Positions 56,909 to 64,000 of a stretch of 64,000 nucleotides of DNA are shown here, in pieces. The position numbers were made by a program, and so were the translations under genes. The DNA is from Tritrichomonas musculus (Eukaryota > Parabasalia > Tritrichomonadida > Tritrichomonadidae), in contig JAPFFF010000010.1 of assembly GCA_039105265.1 (NCBI GenBank), positions 2,790,001 through 2,854,000 on the forward strand, written 5' to 3'. Position 1 is the first letter of the stretch. Each line of letters begins with the position of its first letter. The notes under the pieces are model-generated. The model saw only the letters and a program-made list of their open reading frames with translations, ran no database searches and was not told where the DNA came from.

Positions 56909-59900
56909 ATGACATACCTCTTTGATATATCAGTTGACCTCTATTCGACTGCAAGAACGGAAGCAAGAAAAGAGTATAAGCAAAGGGTGAAAGACGTAAG
57001 AGACAAACGAAAGTTCAAGAAATATTTGAAAGAATTCATGACCAAGGCTAAGAAAGAAATATCATTTGACATAGATATAGGTGATGATGAAGATAAGAGA
57101 CTTGCTTTCACTGAAACATTAAGACAATTACACAAAGAGAATAAGAAGAATATAGTAGTAAAAAGCGAATCATTAGGTGGTGAGGAATACAAATGGTTTA
57201 CACTTTCCAAGGCACGAAGATTAGATTCAACAATAGGACATATATCAGGGACAATAGACTTGAATGATGACTGTTCAGACAATAATCCTTGGGTTGGCAA
57301 TGTATTCATCCCTGCAAAATACCAGTTGCTCTTCATTAAAAATAGAAAGAGAGGCAAGCAAACATCATTCACTATTAATAAAGAAGATAATAAAGGTAAG
57401 TTGTATGAAGAAGAAGTTGAAGTCGACGAAGATTATCGCGATAATCCAGAAGGTGGATTCTTCCCTTATATTAATCTTTCTGATTTAGACTTATCACAGT
57501 ACCAAATATTCAAGACAGTTGATAAGAAGAACTATAAAGACAATTGTTTGGTATATGCTTGCATTCAGTCTGGAGTATTCACTGATGAGGAAATTAATTA
57601 TTTACGCTTTATGGTCAAGACTAGGTTAATCCCCAATAACTTGATATACGATATAGCCAAGCAGTTTAAATGCCATTTTGTTGTAAGAAGGATTGATGAG
57701 AAATATGATGAAAGAAGCCAACTACAAATAAAAATAGATACAAGAAAGAGACCATGGGCCAAAGAGTTTGACCGAATTGTTGACTTATTACTGTACAAGA
57801 ACCATTACATGATATATAAACCCCTAAATGGTGTTAAACCTATGGCAATATTTCGCAAGCTATTTAAAGAAGGAAAGTTCAGAGAGATAAAGAACTGTGA
57901 AATGAATATCTTAGCAACGAATGAATACAACTCTCACTTAGCGGATTATACAGACCTTGAATATGATCCTGAATTGTGCTGTAAACTAATAGATTCATCA
58001 GAGACGAAAAAGGAGAGAGAGTGGAGTAGGATTTATTATTCTGATTTTGAAACTAATACCACTGTATCACCCCATATGCCTTATCTAAATATTACTGTGT
58101 ACAGGACCAAAGAGTTAATTCATAAAATGATATTTGATGGGGAGAATATTGCTGACAGATTACTAAAGTCATTGGAGAACAATTCTCTCATTTACTTCCA
58201 TAACCTTAAATATGATGCTTGTTTCTTTATAAATACTCCTGGATGGGATGTACAAATAACAGAGAGAAGTGGAACGATTCTGCAAATAGTCATGACAAAG
58301 TATAAACCTAACAAGAGATTAACTTTCCGCAATAGCTACTCTATCATCCCTGCTGCATTAGCTTCATTTGGTAAGATGTTTCAGTTACCAGTTCATAAAG
58401 AGGTAATGGCCTATAAAATATATACTGAAAGGAACATAAATAGGAAAACTGTCTCTGCGCTTGAATTTCAACTACAGTATTACATGGAGAACCAAGACAA
58501 GAAACCATTGACACAGATAAAACAAGACTGGAAGCAATTAATAGATAATGCAAAAGCTTGTGGTGCATATGTTGGAGGAGCTATTGATATTATGAAGTAT
58601 GCCATCTATTATTGCAAACTGGATTGCATAGTATTAATGAAGGGAGTAGAGAAATTTAATAGAGATCTGGTAGAAGTATTTAAGCAGACGAAGACAAAGA
58701 TGCTTGATGTCCATAACTTTATATCCATTAGCTCTATTGGCTACTATTATGCATATAAATTTGGTTGCTTTGATGGGTGTTATCAACTTAGTGGTAAACC
58801 ACAAAACTTCATTCAGAGATGTGTTAGTGGAGGTAGAACAATGACAGCTAATAATGAAAAGCAATATATAGAGGAAAGGATACAAGATTTTGATGCAGTC
58901 AGTTTATATCCTAGTGCAATGAGTATTATGTCTGGTGTACCTAAAGGAGTGCCAGAAGTAATTCGCCTGGAGGCCTCAGGTACTAATCGTGCGGGCCCAT
59001 CGGATATGTTTACGAAAGAATTATTAGATTTTGATCAGTTCTTCATTGAAATCAATATCAAGAAGATCAAGTGCAAGGCTGACAAACCATATAAATTTGG
59101 TCAAATATTTAGTAGGAACGATCAAGGGTCAAAAATATTTAACAACAACCCCATCAACAATTATTACATAGACAAGAGAGCTTTTATGGACTTGATGGAG
59201 TTTTATGATTTCGATTATGAGTTTATTAGAGGATATTACTTTGACAAAGGATTCAACAACAAGATTAATGTATTTATAGAGAAATTGTTCAATCTAAGAA
59301 GGAGATACCAAGATGCTAACAATCCATTGCAACAAACCATTAAACTACTTCTTAATTCTATTTACGGAAAATCTATCCTAAAGGCAACAACAACTGAAAC
59401 TAAATGCATACCAAAAGATAAAGCCATTAAATATATATGGAAGAACTATAATTACATAACAGAGGTGATAGAGAACAAGTCAATTGATAATGTATATGTT
59501 AAGAAGGTTAAACCAATAAACAGTCATTTTAATTTACCTCATTTTGGTGCTAGTGTCTTGTCATGGAGCAAACATTTAATGAATAGGGTAATGAGTACTG
59601 CAGAGCAAAATGGAATAGACATCTACTATACTGATACAGATAGCGTACACGTTAGAGAAATAGATGTACCAAGGATAGCTGAGGTGTTCAAGAAAAAATA
59701 TGGGAAGGAGTTGATTGGTAAGAAGATGACACAGTTTCATTGTGACTTTGATTCGTTTAATGGTGCTGTCGGTAGTGTTCATTCAAGGAAATTAATAGCA
59801 TTAGGAAAGAAAAGTTACTTAGATATCCTCGTTGATGAAAAAGGTAATGAAGGCTATCACATTAGATTAAAAGGAATACCAAAACAAGTTATCCTGAACA

Positions 59901-60061
59901 AAGCAAAAAGAATGGGTATAACAATTGAGCAACTATATGAGAAACTTTATGATGGAGAGGAAATTACATTTAACCTCCTTGATGGTGCTAACTGTTTTAG
60001 AAAATCTTCCTCTTATCAACAAGTAAATCTTCCTGTGTTTGAACGAAGAATCAAATTTTAA
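56909..60061 (+). CDS. POLB: Protein-primed family B DNA polymerase of Maverick 2
   Basis: 1050 aa, alignable by eye along most of its length with the Maverick 1 polymerase. The exonuclease motifs are YSDFETN, FHNLKYD and the Y-x3-D site in IYYCKLDC. Polymerase motifs are DAVSLYPSAM, LLNSIYGKS and TDTDS. The N-terminal module with DNCLVYAC and KNHYMI (Cys-His pair) is also kept, which supports that it matters for function. Start CTTAAATG. All motifs are present and the frame is open. It runs opposite to its neighbouring conserved genes when compared with Maverick 1. Confidence 0.95.
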   Translation: MTYLFDISVDLYSTARTEARKEYKQRVKDVRDKRKFKKYLKEFMTKAKKEISFDIDIGDDEDKRLAFTETLRQLHKENKKNIVVKSESLGGEEYKWFTLSKARRLDSTIGHISGTIDLNDDCSDNNPWVGNVFIPAKYQLLFIKNRKRGKQTSFTINKEDNKGKLYEEEVEVDEDYRDNPEGGFFPYINLSDLDLSQYQIFKTVDKKNYKDNCLVYACIQSGVFTDEEINYLRFMVKTRLIPNNLIYDIAKQFKCHFVVRRIDEKYDERSQLQIKIDTRKRPWAKEFDRIVDLLLYKNHYMIYKPLNGVKPMAIFRKLFKEGKFREIKNCEMNILATNEYNSHLADYTDLEYDPELCCKLIDSSETKKEREWSRIYYSDFETNTTVSPHMPYLNITVYRTKELIHKMIFDGENIADRLLKSLENNSLIYFHNLKYDACFFINTPGWDVQITERSGTILQIVMTKYKPNKRLTFRNSYSIIPAALASFGKMFQLPVHKEVMAYKIYTERNINRKTVSALEFQLQYYMENQDKKPLTQIKQDWKQLIDNAKACGAYVGGAIDIMKYAIYYCKLDCIVLMKGVEKFNRDLVEVFKQTKTKMLDVHNFISISSIGYYYAYKFGCFDGCYQLSGKPQNFIQRCVSGGRTMTANNEKQYIEERIQDFDAVSLYPSAMSIMSGVPKGVPEVIRLEASGTNRAGPSDMFTKELLDFDQFFIEINIKKIKCKADKPYKFGQIFSRNDQGSKIFNNNPINNYYIDKRAFMDLMEFYDFDYEFIRGYYFDKGFNNKINVFIEKLFNLRRRYQDANNPLQQTIKLLLNSIYGKSILKATTTETKCIPKDKAIKYIWKNYNYITEVIENKSIDNVYVKKVKPINSHFNLPHFGASVLSWSKHLMNRVMSTAEQNGIDIYYTDTDSVHVREIDVPRIAEVFKKKYGKELIGKKMTQFHCDFDSFNGAVGSVHSRKLIALGKKSYLDILVDEKGNEGYHIRLKGIPKQVILNKAKRMGITIEQLYEKLYDGEEITFNLLDGANCFRKSSSYQQVNLPVFERRIKF

Positions 60062-60065
60062 AAAT

Positions 60066-60136
60066 CTTCATCTTATTTTTGGTTTTCATGATCAAAAGGT
60101 GAAGAGGTGAATTGTCACCTATTTTTTGTCACCTTT
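60066..60136 (+). repeat. Inverted repeat with GGTGA-N4-TCACC dyad, left of the 350-aa gene
   Basis: CTTCATCTTATTTTTGG, then GGTGAAGAGGTGAATTGTC and ACC, then TTTTTTGTCACCTT. The same series occurs inverted at 61325-61383 beyond the gene. The central dyad is GGTGA-ATTG-TCACC at 60106-60119. Likely an operator-like or mobile-cassette end; see the matching repeats downstream. Confidence 0.8.
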
Positions 60137-60178
60137 ATTTTTTTTAGTTAATTTTTATCTTCCACTTACATAAACCTA

Positions 60179-61231
60179 ATGATAGCGCAAACAAATACAC
60201 AAGCTGAACCCTCCTGCCTCGTTCGACACTCGGAGAACGCGAGTGACTTCAATGTTAATGAATATCTTGTTGACCTAATACCTAAACCAATATCTGATGT
60301 AAATGGGAAAGTTGATAAGTATTATGATATTCATGGAAACCCTATTAAGCCTCTTGTGGAAGTTAGTTGCGAGAAGGAATTAAACACAAAGAGAATGATT
60401 ATGAGGGATTTGCTAACCAATAACTATAATCCTGATGCTTATGATGTTAAGTTTGAGCACAACAATAAATATATCAAAGACGTTTTCACTATGATTTCAA
60501 GTCTTCCAAAGATAATGCCAATATCACAGACAAAACCATTTGAACCAATATTTAATGAAATAGAAGTATTAAAAACAGATAGTGCAGAACTTAAGAAGTT
60601 TCTACGTAAAATGAATGTACAGTTTGTTGGTTATTATTGTGACCACAATGCTATGAATGAGAAGTGCGATAAAGTAGTTATGAGTACAAGTGAACTTTTG
60701 GAGAGTGAAGACTTTGAGAAATATAAAGAGTTTATTGAAAGATACGCTAACTGTATATATGATGTATTCTGTTATTACTGGTATGATATGGAAAACAATA
60801 ATAATCATGAGAGCTTAAGAAGTAAGGTTAATGAATTTAATATTGATTACAATACCTTATTGAAGCTTAGATGCTGTATTACGAGGATTAATACTAAAAT
60901 ATTTAATATCAATTCAAGTTCCAATAAACGTTGCAGCAAGTGTGAGGCCAAACAGAGATTATATGAATATACTTTGCGTGAAGTTCAACGTATGAGAGCT
61001 GAACAGGAAGAAATCGATAGGCAGTTTGATGAGTCTGATTACGATTTAGCCAAGTTTATGCAGAACAATTATCCAAGCATTGATAGATTATTGTTAAAGG
61101 ATGTTCAGCAGAGATATGCCAAAGAGTTTGGACAAAAATTAACCTTTGCTGAATTAACAGATAGACTCGAACAGACAGGTAAATGGAAGATAACAAACGT
61201 TCATAGGACACAATATGTGAATAGAGTGTGA
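60179..61231 (+). CDS. 350-aa Maverick 2 protein, possible DNA-binding regulator
   Basis: Unknown family. The N-terminal half is mixed, the centre (about 255-260) has a C-x2-C pair (KRCSKCEAK), then a long charged helix (YTLREVQRMRAEQEEIDRQF), and the last 60 residues (LLKDVQQRYAKEFGQKLTFA onwards, then GKWKITNVHRTQYVN) resemble a small winged-helix domain like those ending viral primase-helicases. GGTGA-N4-TCACC dyads flank the gene on both sides and one overlaps its stop codon, so self-regulation or binding of its own ends is plausible (inference). No counterpart in Maverick 1. Start context CCTAATG. Confidence 0.7.
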   Translation: MIAQTNTQAEPSCLVRHSENASDFNVNEYLVDLIPKPISDVNGKVDKYYDIHGNPIKPLVEVSCEKELNTKRMIMRDLLTNNYNPDAYDVKFEHNNKYIKDVFTMISSLPKIMPISQTKPFEPIFNEIEVLKTDSAELKKFLRKMNVQFVGYYCDHNAMNEKCDKVVMSTSELLESEDFEKYKEFIERYANCIYDVFCYYWYDMENNNNHESLRSKVNEFNIDYNTLLKLRCCITRINTKIFNINSSSNKRCSKCEAKQRLYEYTLREVQRMRAEQEEIDRQFDESDYDLAKFMQNNYPSIDRLLLKDVQQRYAKEFGQKLTFAELTDRLEQTGKWKITNVHRTQYVNRV

Positions 61232-61383
61232 AGGTGACAAAAATGTGGTGACAGTTCACCTGTTCACCCAATGACCAAAAATACTAAAAAATCATCCTAT
61301 ATTTTTGTTTATCAGATGACTCTGAAGGTGACAAAAATGTGGTGACAGTTCACCTGTTCACCCAAACCAAAAATAAGATGAAG
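61230..61383 (-). repeat. Two direct copies of a 41-base dyad repeat, inverted relative to 60066-60136
   Basis: Positions 61230-61270 and 61324-61364 are identical over 41 bases. Each contains GGTGACAAAAATGTGGTGAC and the dyad GGTGA-CAGT-TCACC (61247-61260 and 61341-61354), then CTGTTCACCCA. The outer copy continues with CCAAAAATAAGATGAAG, the inverse of the start of the left repeat. The first copy overlaps the stop codon of the 350-aa gene. Confidence 0.9.
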
Positions 61384-61394
61384 GTTTTTTGTTT

Positions 61395-61649
61395 TCATGC
61401 TTCTTTCTTCTCAGCAGTAACCATTTCAGCAATTTTCTTCAATTCCTCTAACTCTTGCTTCTTTCTTTGTCTATATTCTTTTTGTTGTTGTCGTCTGGCT
61501 TCAAGTCTTTCTTCAGGGGTATTATATTTACTCTTCCTGCCTCTTTTCGGGGTATCCATTGACGTCAGATTCTCACTTGACTTCGATTTGGACAATTTCT
61601 TTATTACTTCTGTTTTCTTGAATTGGTTTAGGTCTATTTTACTCGTCAT
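61395..61649 (-). CDS. AT-hook / basic-region DNA-binding protein of Maverick 2
   Basis: 84 aa, homologue of the 88-aa protein at 10592-10858: LNQFKKTEVIKKLSKSKSSE, the AT-hook-like KRGRKSKYNTPEE, then the basic helix EARRQQQKEYRQRKKQELEE. Probably binds AT-rich minor grooves of the element DNA. It heads the minus-strand block of conserved small genes and points away from the 350-aa gene's repeats. Start ATCAAAATG. Confidence 0.8.
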   Translation of the reverse strand: MTSKIDLNQFKKTEVIKKLSKSKSSENLTSMDTPKRGRKSKYNTPEERLEARRQQQKEYRQRKKQELEELKKIAEMVTAEKKEA

Positions 61650-61678
61650 TTTGATAAAAATAAAAAAACAAATAATAA

Positions 61679-62206
61679 TTACATATTAACTGCATACTTA
61701 AGACACAGATGATATTTGTTAACTAATTCATTATATTCTTTGTTATATACTTGTTTGAAGTCAGTACATACTTCTCCATTATCATTTACTATCTTAATGG
61801 AATCTATCTTACGTATTGGATTAGCTTTCCCTGCACAACAACCTACATCCTCATCAAGACTTATTTCTACCACCTCCGCCTTAATAATTGTTTTAATTAT
61901 ATTAGATAAGGCAGTAACAGGGACAATTATACAATTCTTTGATATTAAGTTGGATAATAATGCTTTGTCCTGGTCTAACAAGATTTTTGCATACGTTTCA
62001 AGTATCACGTACTTAACATCCTTTGTTTCTTCTTCTTGATTCTCTTCTAATTCAACATTACGAGTGATAACAATTTCTTCTTTTCCATCATCCCTTTTGT
62101 TTATAATAATATTATTATTTATATTGCTTGTTGACTGTGCTGCTGCTTGAGGTTCTAATGAAACGTTCGCGTTAACTCCGGCATTGTTGGATCTCTTCTT
62201 TATCAT
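61679..62206 (-). CDS. Conserved Maverick protein (175 aa), homologue of 9620-10144
   Basis: Shares MIKKRS, ANVSLEP, STSNINNNIIINKRDDGKE, EDVGCCAGKANPI and KQVYNKEYNELVN with its Maverick 1 relative. The region that carries the LC8-type GVQTE there is replaced by a Glu-rich stretch (VELEENQEEETKD). Function unknown; the vicinal Cys pair and the N-terminus are the most conserved parts. It lies between the AT-hook and KPLHEPPVSITDGG genes. Confidence 0.8.
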   Translation of the reverse strand: MIKKRSNNAGVNANVSLEPQAAAQSTSNINNNIIINKRDDGKEEIVITRNVELEENQEEETKDVKYVILETYAKILLDQDKALLSNLISKNCIIVPVTALSNIIKTIIKAEVVEISLDEDVGCCAGKANPIRKIDSIKIVNDNGEVCTDFKQVYNKEYNELVNKYHLCLKYAVNM

Positions 62207-62235
62207 TTCCTTTCGAAAAAAAAGTTGATAATCAA

Positions 62236-62664
62236 TCAGTAATGAATATTAGCTTGCTTAACATTAATTGGTTTAAAGTATCCAATCCTTCCTTTATTTC
62301 TTTCATCCGCTCTACCTTGTATTTCTCCTAATTTCTCTGGTTTCTTTAAGTATGGAGGAAGAATAGGAGCTTTAGGTGCTTTATCTTTCTTTAAATAATA
62401 CCCTCCATCTGTAATACTAACAGGTGGTTCGTGTAATGGTTTTGTTTTATGTTGATTACTCTTTGGTGGTTTGACTGGTTTGTTTTCCATATACTTTGTT
62501 GGTGGTCTATTAATTCTTTGGTTAAACGTAACTGCGTAAGTATTGTCATTAGAAAATATGCCAAAGTGATTAAACTCTATTGTCTTCTCAGTCTTAGTTC
62601 CTTCATTAAACATTGTCCCCTCTGCTCCAACTGTTGTTGAATTGGGTTTTCCGTACTTATTCAT
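62236..62664 (-). CDS. Conserved small Maverick protein (KPLHEPPVSITDGG family), Maverick 2
   Basis: 142 aa. Shares MFNE, FGIFSN, YAVTFN, INRPPT, KPLHEPPVSITDGGYY and PYLKKPE with the protein at 9166-9600. Proline-rich and probably extended. The gene pair with the 175-aa protein is in the same order in both elements, suggesting a joint role near the capsid. Start context AAGAAATG. Confidence 0.8.
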   Translation of the reverse strand: MNKYGKPNSTTVGAEGTMFNEGTKTEKTIEFNHFGIFSNDNTYAVTFNQRINRPPTKYMENKPVKPPKSNQHKTKPLHEPPVSITDGGYYLKKDKAPKAPILPPYLKKPEKLGEIQGRADERNKGRIGYFKPINVKQANIHY

Positions 62665-62702
62665 TTCTTTTTCAAAAAAAATTGGTTGGTCGAGATTCCG
62701 AC

Positions 62703-63152
62703 TTACAGAACTAGCTCTTGATGGAGACCGATAAATAGTTCAGGTGTATTTAATTCATATTTCTTACGTAATTCCTCTATCATTGTTTTAGTCTTTTTAG
62801 ATGCTAATTCTATCGAGTAATTGTAATAACTGTATTCCTCATAATTTTGTTCCTTATTTGAACCATTAACAAAGAATTCTTGCATTTTATAATTAATTTT
62901 CCTTCTTGAGTTAGTATTTAATACTATGTGTTCTATATCATATTCCTTAATTTTGTCCGGATATATCCTCCATACGTTCTTGTCCGCCTTAATTGATATG
63001 TAGATGACTTTTGCTAAATATTTATTTTTTGAAAGTTGAATTGGATATCTATCGCAAAGGATAGCGAAATTACTTTCTTTAAAATCTTCTGGGTTATCAG
63101 CGAGGGAAATAACATTATTGATGTAATCATATACCTTGAATTGTTGCTCCAT
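62703..63152 (-). CDS. Maverick 2 protein of unknown function (149 aa)
   Basis: A 149-aa mixed alpha/beta-looking protein starting MEQQFKVYDYINNVISLADN, with a long C-terminal helix (ASKKTKTMIEELRKKYELNT). It lies in the position where Maverick 1 has its major capsid gene but shows no similarity to it. No family recognised. Confidence 0.6.
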   Translation of the reverse strand: MEQQFKVYDYINNVISLADNPEDFKESNFAILCDRYPIQLSKNKYLAKVIYISIKADKNVWRIYPDKIKEYDIEHIVLNTNSRRKINYKMQEFFVNGSNKEQNYEEYSYYNYSIELASKKTKTMIEELRKKYELNTPELFIGLHQELVL

Positions 63153-63188
63153 TTTGTATGGAAATAAAAAAATATAAATAAAATTTTT

Positions 63189-63353
63189 TTAGTCTAATCC
63201 GTATTGTTGTTTGAAAATATGTATATAAAAAGTAGTCTTTTTATTATTTATGTCTCTTGTCACAATGAATTTACGTCCTCCTTTAGCTGTATTAATATGC
63301 ATAACTCTATAAACATCATCAGTTATCCTTTGGTAAAAGTAATCATGTGCGAA
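63189..63353 (-). pseudogene. Remnant of another Maverick 2 gene at the element edge
   Basis: About 55 minus-strand codons ending in a stop at 63189. They read YQRITDDVYRVMHINTAKGG and end IFKQQYGLD. It looks like the C-terminal tail of a gene whose remainder is not present here. The family is unknown. It marks the right limit of recognisable Maverick sequence. Confidence 0.5.
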
Positions 63354-64000
63354 AATCCCAAAAATGCTTGGGTTGCATTATTTTTATCCCTCCCAATGGG
63401 ATCCCAATTGAAAAAGTTTACCAAAGCCCAAAATTCTTTTTTGGAAGAAATAATAATAATATATATATGTTTATTATTTTTTAATTAAATAATTATTTAA
63501 AATATATCTTAGTTTATTTTTTTGTATCAATATATTTACGTTTTAATATTTGACAAGGTTTGTTTATTATAAAATTCCATTTTAACTTTTTGAATTTGGG
63601 ATTATAGAAATATATTATATATTTTTTATTTTAAATAAAATAAGATATTTTTTTTATTTTTGGAAATTTCAAATAACATTTTCTTTGTTTATAATTTATT
63701 TAAACATATCTTAATTAATAATGTCTAATGAATACATATAATTCATAGAGATATAATAGAAAATTATCTTGGGACGAAAGTCTTTCAAATCTTGGGGAAA
63801 AGCGGTTAAATCCCAAGGTGAATTTTCATTACTTTACATAAGTATTTGACCTTTTTGGGAGCGTTTTTTTTATCCCAAAATCCCATAAAATTGAAAAAAT
63901 AAAATCCCATATTTTTTTTATCACTAATATCTCAATAAAAGAGCATAAAAAATTAATAGTATTTATTATATTTTATTTAAATATTTATTTTTATAAAATT
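63354..64000. other. AT-rich host DNA, no gene
   Basis: No supported gene. CCCAAAA and AATCCCA words recur in the first 70 and last 200 bases (for example near 63351, 63375, 63831 and 63876), which could be the edges of an unidentified repeat running off the window. Confidence 0.5.

Larger units (their letters stand above)
46565..63353 (-). mobile_element. Maverick 2: partial, broken Maverick/Polinton of another lineage
   Basis: A roughly 16.8-kb element sharing protein families with Maverick 1 (polymerase B, penton, fibre-like proteins, AT-hook protein and two small conserved proteins) but clearly divergent in sequence. It also has a GIY-YIG nuclease, a 350-aa gene with dyad repeats and a 149-aa gene of its own. 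The integrase, ATPase, protease and major capsid block and a second terminus are not in the window. It appears broken at about two or three places and older than Maverick 1. The polymerase points the opposite way relative to its neighbours when compared with Maverick 1. Confidence 0.85.

Noticed and set aside
63204-63488. Plus-strand ORF of 94 codons near the right edge
   Set aside because: Antisense to the better-supported minus-strand remnant at 63189-63353 and extends into repetitive AT-rich DNA.

Overview
The window looks like chromosomal DNA of a parabasalid (trichomonad) protist, most likely a Tritrichomonas-type genome. The evidence is very AT-rich, apparently intronless host DNA, a Sel1-repeat protein kinase, a legumain-type C13 peptidase, degenerate ankyrin and kinase genes, and two Maverick/Polinton virus-like elements, a class known to be expanded in trichomonads. 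The species is inferred.

Layout. (1) 1-272 and 23377-23504 hold two pieces of a minus-strand reading frame (possibly a transposase) separated by Maverick 1. (2) 274-23375 is Maverick 1, about 23 kb, which looks whole. It has about 350-400 bp terminal inverted repeats (TIRs) that start AGTAGTATA. Its genes are an HNH nuclease, a Ulp1-like cysteine protease, a retroviral-type integrase, a packaging ATPase, small virion-type proteins, a major capsid protein, an AT-hook basic protein, a long coiled-coil protein, protein-primed DNA polymerase B, a penton-like protein and a giant fibre-like protein. (3) 23.5-45.6 kb is host DNA: tRNA-Lys(CTT), tRNA-Phe(GAA), tRNA-Asp(GTC), two apparently active-type kinases, a pseudokinase, an E2-like protein, a legumain, an HD-domain protein, an MFSD5-like transporter, decayed genes, and three non-coding inverted-repeat elements. 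(4) 45.6-46.8 kb has three successive Maverick-terminus-like sequences and a very acidic small ORF. (5) 46565-63353 is Maverick 2, an older, broken, partial element of another lineage. It has two giant fibre-like genes, a penton gene, a GIY-YIG nuclease, polymerase B and small homologues of Maverick 1 genes. (6) 63354-64000 is AT-rich DNA without a gene I can support.

How the Maverick 1 genes fit together: polymerase B and integrase would copy and insert the element. The protease, ATPase, capsid and penton proteins form the virion module typical of Polintons. The giant fibre-like proteins are candidate attachment proteins.

The most unusual observations are: five TQT-type dynein-light-chain (LC8) motifs in four Maverick 1 proteins; a TAAATG start signature resembling poxvirus late promoters; a W-D-x4-E-W repeat array and swappable central parts in the fibre proteins; GGTGA-N4-TCACC dyads and inverted repeats around a 350-aa gene in Maverick 2; and a kinase whose start codon lies inside the TIR of a 1.46-kb transposon-like element.
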